Positions 9,553 to 17,008 of a stretch of 64,000 nt of DNA are shown here, in pieces. This DNA comes from Coriobacteriia bacterium (GTDB taxonomy: Bacteria; Actinomycetota; Coriobacteriia; Anaerosomatales; Anaerosomataceae): NCBI GenBank assembly GCA_030652115.1, contig JAUSBK010000001.1, forward strand, positions 306,254 to 370,253, in the 5' to 3' direction. Below the pieces are notes generated by a model. It saw only the letters and a program-made list of their open reading frames with translations, made no database searches and was not told where the DNA came from. Position numbers and translations under genes: made by a program. Each line of letters opens with the position of its first letter. Position 1 is the stretch's first letter.

Positions 9553-11214
9553 ATGCCACATGTTCGTTCGCGTGCCCTAGTGCTCGTGGTTGTACTGGCG
9601 GTCTCGTCGTTCGCGGTGCCGTTGCCGGCGGCTGGAGTGTTGGACACGCCTGCGCCGGTGCAGTGCACTGGGACGGTATGGCCTGCAGGCGGTGTGGTCG
9701 ACGACCAGTTCGGTTACTCGGTGGCTATCGACGGCAACACGGCCGTGGTGGGAGCGCCTGCCTACGAAGACAGGGGCGCTGCGTTCGTCTACGAGTACAA
9801 CGGGACCAACTGGGTCTTCGCGCAGCGGATTCCGGCCGACCCGGCGGTCGGAGACGGCTTTGGGACAGCGGTCGACATAGACGGGGACTACATCGTGGTC
9901 GGCGCCCCATGGGACACTGTCTCCGCCGTTCAGCGCGGATCTGCGGTCGTCTTCCACCGTGGGCCGGGCGGATGGGCGTACTACGCGGAGCTTGTTCCGA
10001 CCACGGCTGCTGCAGGCGACCGGTTCGGCTTCGCGGTGTCGATCTACGGGACCACCGTCGTGGTTGGCGCGCCGCGGGATGACTCCCTGGCCGCGGACGC
10101 GGGCGCGATCTACATCTTCAAGGAGGGCAGCTCCACACTCAAGCGACTCATGGCCAGTTCCGAGGCCGGCGCCGAGTTCGGCAGGGCGGTGGACGTGTAC
10201 GGGAACTATCTGGTCGCGGGCGCTCCCTTCGAGGACAACGCCGGCGGTACGAACGCAGGATCCGCGCTCATGTACTACGGGGACGGCGCGACCCCGTGGA
10301 CGGCGACGGGCTACGTATACGCGCACGATCCACAAGCCAACGCCGGCTTCGGCTTCTCGGTAGCCACCAACGGCGCGAACGCCATGGTGGGCGCATACAC
10401 CTACGATGTCGGCACTCAGGCCGCTGCGGGTGCGGTCGACGCGTTCACGCGTTCCTCGAGCGGTCTGGGCGCCACGTGGCCCTGGTCGCAGACGCTTACT
10501 TCGCCGCAGCCGAATGCGAACGACAACTTCGGCCAGGCGGTCTCGGTGAGCAGTTCAGTGGCGGTCGTGGGCGCGCCGTGGGATGACGGCATGGCCGGCT
10601 CGGCGCACTTCTACGAGAAGACGGCCGGTGGCTGGACCCTTACGCGGAAGATTCCGGGCGCCGGATGGTTCGGCTACTCGGTAGCGGCGTCGGCAGAGGG
10701 GCGCTTCGTCGTGGGCGCGATGGTCGGCGACGGCGCCGCCATGGACTCCGGCGTGGCGTACTTCTACGCCATCTGGCACCCGGTCTACCGCTTCTACAAC
10801 GCGGGCGCGGGCACGCACTTCTTCACGAGTTCGGCCGAGGAGCGCGCCCATGTGATCGCCACGTGGCCGACGATCTTCGCCTACGAGGGCGTGAGTTACT
10901 CGGTGAACCCGTACAACAACAAGGAGCCGCTCTACCGCTTCTACAAGCCGAGCAGCTCGAGTCACTTCTACACCGCCTCGGAAGAGGAGCGCGACCACGT
11001 GATCGCCACGTGGCCCACCATCTACCAGTACGACGGTCCCACCTACGAAGTCTCGCCGTCGCCCGAGGCGGCCAAGCTACCGGTGTACCGCTTCTACAAT
11101 CTCCAGAACGGCAGCCACTTCTACACAGCGAGTCTCGATGAGGCGAACCACGTGATCGCGACGTGGCCGACGGTCTACCGCTACGAGGGGCCGGCGTTCT
11201 GGCTTGGCCAGTAG
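9553..11214 (+). CDS. Secreted FG-GAP propeller protein with DUF5648-type repeats (array member 6)
   Basis: A 553-aa exported protein starting at ATG 9553 (MPHVRSRA) behind GGGGGAGGTTGCAGCG; an in-frame start at 9478 would overlap member 5 and is rejected. The signal peptide ends near LPAAG. The propeller spans about residues 40-400 and DUF5648-type repeats begin near 408, 458 and 510. The first repeat is nearly identical at DNA level to that of member 5 (around 9100 and 10780), including the KPSSSSHFYTAS block that follows, which suggests recent duplication or gene conversion. The gap to member 5 is 23 bp, so they are probably co-transcribed. It closes the array. Confidence 0.9.
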   Translation: MPHVRSRALVLVVVLAVSSFAVPLPAAGVLDTPAPVQCTGTVWPAGGVVDDQFGYSVAIDGNTAVVGAPAYEDRGAAFVYEYNGTNWVFAQRIPADPAVGDGFGTAVDIDGDYIVVGAPWDTVSAVQRGSAVVFHRGPGGWAYYAELVPTTAAAGDRFGFAVSIYGTTVVVGAPRDDSLAADAGAIYIFKEGSSTLKRLMASSEAGAEFGRAVDVYGNYLVAGAPFEDNAGGTNAGSALMYYGDGATPWTATGYVYAHDPQANAGFGFSVATNGANAMVGAYTYDVGTQAAAGAVDAFTRSSSGLGATWPWSQTLTSPQPNANDNFGQAVSVSSSVAVVGAPWDDGMAGSAHFYEKTAGGWTLTRKIPGAGWFGYSVAASAEGRFVVGAMVGDGAAMDSGVAYFYAIWHPVYRFYNAGAGTHFFTSSAEERAHVIATWPTIFAYEGVSYSVNPYNNKEPLYRFYKPSSSSHFYTASEEERDHVIATWPTIYQYDGPTYEVSPSPEAAKLPVYRFYNLQNGSHFYTASLDEANHVIATWPTVYRYEGPAFWLGQ

Positions 11215-11229
11215 CACGTGACGGCTGAC

Positions 11230-11244
11230 GCCCGATCATCGGGC
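11230..11244. terminator. Small hairpin between convergent genes
   Basis: GCCCGAT-C-ATCGGGC is a perfect 7-1-7 inverted repeat between the end of the propeller array and the convergent apgM gene. There is no T-tract, so its role as a shared terminator is tentative. Confidence 0.35.
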
Positions 11245-11252
11245 AAGCAGCC

Positions 11253-12560
11253 TCACTCCACGGCCCGGAGGCCTTTCAGGTCTGCGGGCCGTGGTATGCC
11301 GAAGGCCCGGTGGCCGGTGATGCGGTCGGCAAGGAACGCCGAGCGGTCGGCTGCATCGAGCGCGAGCGGGAGCACGTCGGTGCCGCGTACCACGCCGAGC
11401 GAGCCTGCGGCGGCGGCCGTTTCGCCGTAGGCGGTCACCCCGTCGGCGCCTGCCACGCCGCCCGCGATCGTGAGCGGAACCGCGCCTCCGCCGTGGTAGA
11501 GCGGCCCTGCCGATGGCGTCTGGTGGTCCGGGCACACGATCACCACGATCTCGCCACGCTCGGCGAGCGGCACGAGCGGCGCGAGCGCGCGGTCCACCGC
11601 CGCGATGATCTCCGCCTTGCGGGCGGGGTTCTTGTGGTGCCCGGCCTGGTCGGTGCGCTTGGTGTGCAGGTGCACGAACTCGTACCCCTCGGCAAGCAGC
11701 GCGAGCGTGGCCTCTACGCGCACGGCCACGTCAGCCTCGGCATCGCTCACCGTGCCAAACTCGCGGTGGTCGAGCCCGATGGCGGCAGCGAGGCCGTGGT
11801 AGAGCGGTCCCGAGCCGAGGCTGACCCCGCGCATGCCGAAGCGGGCCGGAAACGACGTGTAGCGTGCGGGCGCGCCCGCCCACTTGGCGAGCATCGCGTC
11901 GAGCGGACGCCCGGCGAGCACGGTGCGCGAGTGGCGGATCCAGGCGTTCACCGCACACGCGGTGCGCGCGGCCGCCTTGGCGTCGGGCGCCTCTTCGAGC
12001 GGCAGCACCTCGAGGACTGCGGTGCCCGCATGCAGCGGATCGGCGTCGCTCACGAAGTGCGAGAGCGCCGGCCCGTCGGTGGGGTTGAGGAAGAGCAGAC
12101 CCTGCAGGGCACCGGTGTGCACGAAGTGGGCCTGCACGCTGCCGTACTCGAAGTCGAGCGAGATGCCGTCGAGTCCGGCCTCGCCCTCGCGCGGGTCGGG
12201 CCGCTCCTCGATCCACAGCACACCCTCGCGCTCGGTCACGCGCGCGAGGTTGGCGCGCAGCACCACTTCGCCGGGAGAAGGCGGCAGGTCCTCGCCGAGC
12301 GCTTCGAGCAGTCCGCGCCCGGGGAACTCGGCTTCCGTGTAGCCGAAGAGCGCGAAGTGCGCCTGGTGCGAGCTGGGCGCAAGGCCCGGGCCCACGGGGT
12401 AGAGGAGGCCGCTTCGGCCGAGGGAGGCGAGCGCGTCGAGGTTGGGCGTCTCGGCGGCCTCGATCGGGGTGCGTCCGTCGAGCTCGGGCTGCGGGCGGTC
12501 GCCCGCGCCGTCGGGCACCACCATCACGATGGGGCGCCGTACGTCCGCGCTCTCGCCCAT
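11253..12560 (-). CDS. apgM: Cofactor-independent phosphoglycerate mutase, ApgM type
   Basis: A 435-aa protein of the alkaline-phosphatase superfamily, predicted to interconvert 2- and 3-phosphoglycerate in glycolysis in the cytoplasm. The N-terminus has VMVVPDGAGDRP, the metal-site aspartate strand of this fold, followed by TPIEAAETPNLDALA, typical of the archaeal-type ApgM family. Further metal-site segments are SSHQAHFALFGY and, near the C-terminus, HLHTKRTDQAGHH and VCPDHQTP. ATG 12560 is preferred over upstream in-frame starts because GGAGGGGACGG precedes it directly. It is convergent with the propeller array and divergent from the methyltransferase gene. Confidence 0.85.
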   Translation of the reverse strand: MGESADVRRPIVMVVPDGAGDRPQPELDGRTPIEAAETPNLDALASLGRSGLLYPVGPGLAPSSHQAHFALFGYTEAEFPGRGLLEALGEDLPPSPGEVVLRANLARVTEREGVLWIEERPDPREGEAGLDGISLDFEYGSVQAHFVHTGALQGLLFLNPTDGPALSHFVSDADPLHAGTAVLEVLPLEEAPDAKAAARTACAVNAWIRHSRTVLAGRPLDAMLAKWAGAPARYTSFPARFGMRGVSLGSGPLYHGLAAAIGLDHREFGTVSDAEADVAVRVEATLALLAEGYEFVHLHTKRTDQAGHHKNPARKAEIIAAVDRALAPLVPLAERGEIVVIVCPDHQTPSAGPLYHGGGAVPLTIAGGVAGADGVTAYGETAAAAGSLGVVRGTDVLPLALDAADRSAFLADRITGHRAFGIPRPADLKGLRAVE

Positions 12561-12650
12561 CCGTCCCCTCCGTCCGAAAACGCGCGTGCGCGTGAGCACG
12601 CCCTCGGGCTAGTATGTCACAGGGGATGCACGCAACCGGGGGAGGCGGCT

Positions 12651-13439
12651 TTGACCGAACTGTCTGCAGACGAGCTCAAGGCGCTCGCACGGGAGCGCTT
12701 CGGCGCGCGTGCCGATGACTACCGCACGAGCGCGCTTCACGCATCGGGGCCCGACCTGGAGCTGCTGCTCACCTGGTTGGATCCACAGCCCGCCGAGTGC
12801 GCGCTCGACGTGGCCACCGGCGGCGGACACACCGCACTCGCCCTCGCGCGCACGGGTGCCGACGTGGACGCGTGTGACCTCACGCCCGAGATGCTCGAGG
12901 CGGCCGACGCGCTGCTCGCCGAGCACGACTGCACGGCCACGTTCGCGGTGGCCGAGGCGGACGCGCTGCCCTATCCCGACAGCACGTTCGACATCGTGAC
13001 CTGCCGCATCGCCGCACACCACTTCCCGGACGCGCAGGACTTCTTCGAGGAGGTCGTGCGCGTGCTCAAGCCGGGCGGTCGGTTCGGCTTCCAGGACCAG
13101 ACGCTGCCGCCTGAACCTACCTCGGCGGTGCTCACGGACGCCTTCGAGCGCACGCGCGACGCGAGCCACAATCAGTCGTACAACATCGACGGCTGGGTCA
13201 CGCTCGTCGAGCGGGCAGGCCTTTCGGTCCAACACACCGAGATCATCGACAAGCGCCACGACTTTGCCCGGTGGACCGCGCGCCAGGATTGCAGCGAGGC
13301 CACGGTCGAGGAGTTGTGCCAGCAGATGGCCGAGGCGCCGAGCGGGATGCGCCGCTGGCTCGAGCCGATCTACGAGGACCATCAGCTGACCTCGTTCCGC
13401 AACCGGCACCTCGTGCTGCTCGCGCTCAAGCCGGTCTGA
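12651..13439 (+). CDS. Class I SAM-dependent methyltransferase (Methyltransf_11/UbiE-like)
   Basis: A 262-aa cytoplasmic methyltransferase. TTG 12651 is the likely start, since GGGGGAGGCGGC lies just upstream and no nearby in-frame ATG exists. SAM-binding motif I is LDVATGGGHTALALA at about residues 55-70, followed by the acidic strand-2 segment VDACDLTPEML and by DALPYPDSTFDIVTCR (motif II/III), RVLKPGGRF and GFQDQ. The family includes UbiE and many small-molecule methyltransferases, so the substrate cannot be named. It is transcribed away from apgM and toward the molybdopterin-domain lipoprotein, 71 bp before that gene. Confidence 0.8.
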   Translation: MTELSADELKALARERFGARADDYRTSALHASGPDLELLLTWLDPQPAECALDVATGGGHTALALARTGADVDACDLTPEMLEAADALLAEHDCTATFAVAEADALPYPDSTFDIVTCRIAAHHFPDAQDFFEEVVRVLKPGGRFGFQDQTLPPEPTSAVLTDAFERTRDASHNQSYNIDGWVTLVERAGLSVQHTEIIDKRHDFARWTARQDCSEATVEELCQQMAEAPSGMRRWLEPIYEDHQLTSFRNRHLVLLALKPV

Positions 13440-13510
13440 CGCGCCGCGTGTCCGGCGCGCCGCCGGAGCGGGGACATACACTCACGTCACGCATCGTGAG
13501 GAGGCGCCCC

Positions 13511-14209
13511 GTGAATCGCAATCGCACTGTCGCACTGGCGCTCGTCGTCCTGCTCGTGCTCGGCGGATGCGCCGCAGGTTCCGACGAGGCACCTGCGCCC
13601 GAGCCCGACGCAGGCGGTGGGGAGGTCAGCGAGCTCGCCGATGTCGAGATCACCGAGTATGAGGGCGAGCGGCTCGACTCGTCCGACGCCTTCCGCGAGA
13701 ACTCGATCTCAGGTCCCCAGGACGTGGACATCGAGGAGTACCGCCTCGAGGTGAGCGGCCTGGTGGACGATTCCGCCAGCTACACCTACTCGGAGATCAC
13801 GAGCGGCTATCCCAACTTCGAGAAGGTAGTGCAGCTCGACTGCGTGGAGGGCTGGAGCGCCAAGGTGCTCTGGCGCGGCGTGCTCGTGCGCGACATCCTC
13901 GACGCCTCCGGTGTGCAGTCCAGCGCACAGAGCGTCATCTTCTCGGCGGCGGACGGTTACACCACCTCGTTCCCGGTGGAGTACTTCTACGACAACGACA
14001 TCATCCTCGCGTACGCGATGAACGGCGTGCCCCTGCGCCCCGAGCGCGGCTTCCCGTTCCAGCTGGTGGCCGAGGACAAGTGGGGCTACAAGTGGTGCAG
14101 GTGGGTCACCGGGATCGAGCTGTCCGCCGAAGAGGACCCGGGCGGCTACTGGGAAGACCGCGGCTACAACAACTCGGGTGATCTGGACAAGTCGTTCTTC
14201 GGCAGCTGA
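13511..14209 (+). CDS. Lipoprotein with sulfite-oxidase-type molybdopterin-binding domain
   Basis: A 232-aa protein beginning at GTG 13511 behind GTGAGGAGGCG. A lipoprotein signal ends LVLGGC. The mature part (about residues 75-225) resembles the oxidoreductase molybdopterin-binding fold: LEVSGLVDD, VQLDCVEGWS with Cys about 111 at the position of the molybdenum-ligating cysteine, WRGVLVRDIL, NGVPLRPERGFPFQL and the KWVTGIEL-like KWCRWVTGIEL strand. Unlike sulfite oxidase it has no dimerisation or heme domain, and no MsrQ-like membrane partner is adjacent. It probably acts outside the membrane as a redox or cofactor-binding protein; its activity is unproven. Confidence 0.8.
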   Translation: MNRNRTVALALVVLLVLGGCAAGSDEAPAPEPDAGGGEVSELADVEITEYEGERLDSSDAFRENSISGPQDVDIEEYRLEVSGLVDDSASYTYSEITSGYPNFEKVVQLDCVEGWSAKVLWRGVLVRDILDASGVQSSAQSVIFSAADGYTTSFPVEYFYDNDIILAYAMNGVPLRPERGFPFQLVAEDKWGYKWCRWVTGIELSAEEDPGGYWEDRGYNNSGDLDKSFFGS

Positions 14210-14293
14210 GTCGCGTACACCGCGCCACCGCCCACCCGGGCACGCGCCCTGGGGGATACTGGTCATGTTCGGTTCCCGTGCCGAGGAGGGGCG

Positions 14294-14731
14294 ATGCTGA
14301 AGGAGTTCAAGGAGTTCGCGTTCAAGGGGAACGTGATCGACCTGGCCGTGGGCATCATCATCGGCGGTGCGTTCGGCAGCGTGATCACGTCACTCGTCAA
14401 GGATGTCATCATGCCGCCGATCGGCGCGCTGCTCGGCGGTGTGGATTTCCCCAGCAAGATGTGGGTCATCAAGGAGGGCGCAACGGCCGCTCCGTATTCG
14501 ACGCCTGCTGCGGCTGCCGAGGCCGGTGCCGTGGTGATGAGCTATGGCGCGTTCATCAACACGGTGATCAGCTTCCTGATCGTCGCGCTCGTGGTGTTCT
14601 TCCTGGTGAAGGCGACGAACAAGCTCCGCAAGGCCAAGGAAGAGGAAGTCACCACCAAGGAGTGTCCGTACTGCAAGACCGAGATCGCGCTCGAGGCATC
14701 CAGGTGCCCGGCGTGCACGAGCGAGGTCTAG
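14294..14731 (+). CDS. mscL: Large-conductance mechanosensitive channel with C-terminal zinc ribbon
   Basis: A 145-aa channel that opens under membrane tension to release osmolytes. The N-terminus FKEFAFKGNVIDLAVG and first transmembrane helix with IIIGGAFGSVI are classical MscL. A periplasmic loop follows, then TM2 around FINTVISFLIVALVVFF and the charged NKLRKAKEEE helix. The last about 25 residues (CPYCKTEIALEASRCPACTS) form a C-x2-C...C-x2-C zinc ribbon replacing the usual C-terminal coiled tail. Rubredoxin-like tails occur in some actinobacterial MscL proteins. ATG 14294 follows GAGGAGGGGCG. It converges with the next gene. Confidence 0.95.
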   Translation: MLKEFKEFAFKGNVIDLAVGIIIGGAFGSVITSLVKDVIMPPIGALLGGVDFPSKMWVIKEGATAAPYSTPAAAAEAGAVVMSYGAFINTVISFLIVALVVFFLVKATNKLRKAKEEEVTTKECPYCKTEIALEASRCPACTSEV

Positions 14732-14732
14732 C

Positions 14733-14754
14733 CGTGCTCTAGCCTTCGAGCACG
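14733..14754. terminator. Bidirectional hairpin between mscL and the convergent gene
   Basis: CGTGCTC (14733-14739) pairs with GAGCACG (14748-14754) around an 8-base loop. It lies directly after the mscL stop and overlaps the end of the convergent minus-strand gene, so it could end both transcripts. No long T-tract. Confidence 0.45.
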
Positions 14755-15479
14755 CTCCGCACCACGGCGTTGAAGTCGGCGGCGGGGCCGCCATCGCGCT
14801 CGGCGCGCCAGGCGTCGATCACGGCGCGGCCCACCGGCTCGAAGTACTCGGCAAGGTAGCGCTCATAACGGGCCTCGTCGTAGGTGACGCTGCCGTCGAA
14901 GTTCACGTAGTTACCCGCGAGCTGGCAGCTGAGTTGCCCTGGCTCCTCGTCCCAGCCGGCATCCACCAACTCGGCGATCTCCTCGCCGGTGGCATACTGC
15001 ACCGGCTGCAGCAGCTGCACGCCCGCGTATGCGAGCACCCGCTCGGCGGCGGCGATGCTTGCCGGCGTCTGCGAGAGTTTGATGCGGCCGTTGTGGGAGT
15101 TGCGCTCGCCTGAGATCACCGGCGCATTGTCGTTCGACCACGCGAGCGGAACGCGCAGCAGGTGGAGGTACAGATGGCAGGCGAGGCATGGCGAGCAGAT
15201 GCCGAAGCGGCGCTGCAGTTCGGCTGCGGGACGCGCATTCATCGCGGACCAGAGCGCGGGGTCGGAGAGCGCGAGCGGCTCGCGGATCGTGACCCGGTTG
15301 TCGAGCAGCCCGCGGAGGACGCCAACCGCCCGGCCCGGCGCGCCGCGGTCGCCGGTCTCGGTGCCGGTGTACGCGACCGTGGGCACCAGCGTGCGGAAGC
15401 TGTGATCGCGCACGGCGGCCACCGCAGCGGCGATGCTGTCCCGCCCGGCGATCTCCACGATGGCTACGGAGTGCTCCAT
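14739..15479 (-). CDS. Conserved hypothetical protein, possible PP-loop ATPase-like
   Basis: A 246-aa soluble protein that I cannot assign firmly. The N-terminus VEIAGRDSIAAA resembles a divergent SGGxDS PP-loop, as in ATP pyrophosphatases that adenylate substrates. A cysteine cluster CSPCLACH near residue 125 and the following SGERNSHNGRIKLSQ segment suggest metal or nucleotide binding. ATG 15479 (MEHSVAIVE) is taken as the start; a GTG six bases upstream is also possible, and neither has a strong ribosome site. It has no operon partner: mscL converges on one side and the VapBC pair ends 31 bp upstream. Confidence 0.5.
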   Translation of the reverse strand: MEHSVAIVEIAGRDSIAAAVAAVRDHSFRTLVPTVAYTGTETGDRGAPGRAVGVLRGLLDNRVTIREPLALSDPALWSAMNARPAAELQRRFGICSPCLACHLYLHLLRVPLAWSNDNAPVISGERNSHNGRIKLSQTPASIAAAERVLAYAGVQLLQPVQYATGEEIAELVDAGWDEEPGQLSCQLAGNYVNFDGSVTYDEARYERYLAEYFEPVGRAVIDAWRAERDGGPAADFNAVVRSVLEG

Positions 15480-15510
15480 GTGCACAGTGTACCCGAGTGG
15501 ACGAGCGCTC

Positions 15511-15945
15511 TCAGGGGAGCAGTCGCACCCGGCACTCGGAGACGCGCGCCTGCATCCGGTCGGCTGTGACGAGCTCGGCGTCCAACAGCATCGCGAGCGC
15601 GGGGAACAGAGCGTCGTTGATCGTGAGTCCGTGAGTGCGGGCGAGCGCGACAGCTGGTTCTGTGAGGCGACGGGTGAGAGGGACCGTGACGAGGTCGATG
15701 TCGTCGAGCGCGCCAGCCGCGGACTCCACGTGATCGAAGCCGAGGCGCGAGTACCGAAGTGCATTGAGTACCTCAGCGGCGAAGTGGCCGGGCGCTGCGA
15801 GAGTCACAAGCCGCGAGCGATGCTCCTCGAGGAGTGCCCTCGCAGCGTCCACGGATGACTCGTCTTGCGTCTTGTACCACTTCACAGCGACCGAGCTGTC
15901 GATCACGACAATCCGTGCCTCCTGGGATCCTGTCGTCACAGCCAT
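15511..15945 (-). CDS. VapC-type PIN-domain toxin (pair 1)
   Basis: A 144-aa PIN-domain protein, predicted Mg-dependent endoribonuclease. The first acidic residue sits in VVIDSSVAVKW, a conserved glutamate in AAEVLNALR, and the distal acidic pair in TINDALFPALA and LVTADR. ATG 15945 overlaps the antitoxin stop by one base (TGATG), which argues for translational coupling and fixes the start. VapC proteins cleave tRNA or rRNA when freed from the antitoxin. First of three VapBC pairs in the window. Confidence 0.85.
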   Translation of the reverse strand: MAVTTGSQEARIVVIDSSVAVKWYKTQDESSVDAARALLEEHRSRLVTLAAPGHFAAEVLNALRYSRLGFDHVESAAGALDDIDLVTVPLTRRLTEPAVALARTHGLTINDALFPALAMLLDAELVTADRMQARVSECRVRLLP

Positions 15946-16235
15946 CACTCGTCTTCCTGTCGCAGCCATCGAGGCGGAGCGTCTCGGATGGCGCGGATGG
16001 CTTCCTCGGCGGTCGGCGCATCCTTTGGCATGTGCGTGGCGATCTCCCGCATCGTCTTCATCGCTTCGCCGATCCGCTTCGAGCGTGCGTCTTGCTCGCG
16101 CTCCATATCGAGCGACTCGCCGTAGCGCGCGATCGCTTCCTGGATGAACGCCGAGCGGCTGACGCCGGCCTGGGCGGCGCGGCGGTCGACGTCTTCCAGC
16201 ATGCCGTCGGGGATGGAGACGGTGGGCTTGGCCAT
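15945..16235 (-). CDS. Ribbon-helix-helix antitoxin of VapBC pair 1
   Basis: A 96-aa protein with an N-terminal CopG/Arc-type ribbon-helix-helix (MAKPTVSIPDGMLEDVDRRA) and a helical acidic C-terminus that would wrap the toxin. It probably binds DNA as a dimer of dimers and neutralises the PIN toxin. ATG 16235 opens the beta strand in the usual position; an upstream in-frame extension lacks a ribosome site. The palindromic block at 16246-16269 just upstream is a candidate operator. Confidence 0.85.
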   Translation of the reverse strand: MAKPTVSIPDGMLEDVDRRAAQAGVSRSAFIQEAIARYGESLDMEREQDARSKRIGEAMKTMREIATHMPKDAPTAEEAIRAIRDAPPRWLRQEDE

Positions 16236-16245
16236 TGTGCGCTCC

Positions 16246-16269
16246 GGTGGTAGGACTTCTGGTACCACC
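16246..16269. promoter_or_regulatory. Candidate VapBC-1 operator
   Basis: GGTGGTA (16246-16252) and TACCACC (16263-16269) form a 7-bp inverted repeat with a 10-bp spacer, 11 bp before the antitoxin start. Placement fits autorepression by the ribbon-helix-helix antitoxin. Confidence 0.5.
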
Positions 16270-16360
16270 GAGAGTAGTACCGTCGAGGATCCGAGGTCAA
16301 GTGCGTGCTGACATTGCGGCCGCATCGGTCCAGCGCGACTATGATAACTTGAGTTAGTCA

Positions 16361-16382
16361 TATGAATGGTCTACCATTCATA
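16361..16382. promoter_or_regulatory. Perfect palindromic operator at the start of the wHTH-nucleotidyltransferase gene
   Basis: TATGAATGGT-CT-ACCATTCATA is a perfect 10-2-10 inverted repeat ending two bases before ATG 16385. A TATGAT -10-like hexamer lies at 16340-16345. Bound protein would block transcription or initiation. The winged-helix domain of the adjacent protein is the obvious candidate ligand. Confidence 0.65.
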
Positions 16383-16384
16383 GC

Positions 16385-17008
16385 ATGACAACCGACATCG
16401 ACATTCTCGAGGCGCTCTTCGGCGGTCCGGGGCGGACGGCCGTGCTGCGACTGCTCGCCGCTCAGACATCGGATCTCACCGGGAGGCAGATTGCCGAGCT
16501 TGCTGGTCTGAGCCAGCCAGGTGCCGCAGGTGCGCTCAACCATCTTGCGGGTCTGGGCGTGGTCCAGCGGCGCCGCGCCGGGCGCGCGATCCTTCATCAG
16601 CTGGACCGGGAGAACCTGCTCGTGCAATCGATCGTCTTGCCTGCACTGGCCGCCGAAGCCCACCTGATTGAGGACCTGCAGTCCGAGCTCCGCACGGCGT
16701 TTGGCCCACTGGCCGAGAGCCTCGTGCTGTTCGGGAGTGTCGCGCGGGGGGAGTCCGCGCCCGGAAGTGACATCGACGTACTCGTGGTGACTGCCGACAA
16801 CGACGATGCGACTCGGGCGATGCAGGTGGCGGACCGCGAAGGACCGAGGTTCTTCAGACGGTACGGGATGCCACTGTCGGTGATCGTGACCGCTCGCGAT
16901 CGGCTTCCCGCCGAGCCGGGAGCGTTCTTGGCCCGGGCGCGCGACGAGGGAATCCTCGTCAGCGGGATCGGACTCTCGACACTGATGCCGCATGGTTCCG
17001 CAGAGTGA
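16385..17008 (+). CDS. Winged-helix/nucleotidyltransferase fusion, MNT-type antitoxin
   Basis: A 207-aa fusion. Residues about 8-75 form a winged helix-turn-helix (TGRQIAELAGLSQPGAAGAL, then a basic wing). Residues about 100-195 form a minimal nucleotidyltransferase: LFGSVARGESAPGSDIDVLV carries the GS...D-x-D metal-binding motif (Asp about 129 and 131). In MNT-HEPN modules the MNT protein AMPylates and silences the HEPN RNase. The next gene overlaps by 17 bp and is HEPN-like, so this is probably the antitoxin with a built-in autoregulator. A perfect palindrome ends next to its start codon. Start is ATG 16385; no good ribosome site is visible, so the mRNA may have a very short leader. Confidence 0.8.
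   Translation: MTTDIDILEALFGGPGRTAVLRLLAAQTSDLTGRQIAELAGLSQPGAAGALNHLAGLGVVQRRRAGRAILHQLDRENLLVQSIVLPALAAEAHLIEDLQSELRTAFGPLAESLVLFGSVARGESAPGSDIDVLVVTADNDDATRAMQVADREGPRFFRRYGMPLSVIVTARDRLPAEPGAFLARARDEGILVSGIGLSTLMPHGSAE

Noticed and set aside
1500-11200. CRISPR-like or satellite repeats in the propeller array.
   Set aside because: The repeated DNA (CTACCGCTTCTACAAC and GGCAGCCACTTCTACAC blocks) is fully coding and reflects the DUF5648-type protein repeats.
11310-12650. Extension of the methyltransferase frame far upstream on the plus strand.
   Set aside because: It is antisense to apgM and rich in Arg, Val and Gly. The ribosome site and TTG at 12651 give a normal methyltransferase start.
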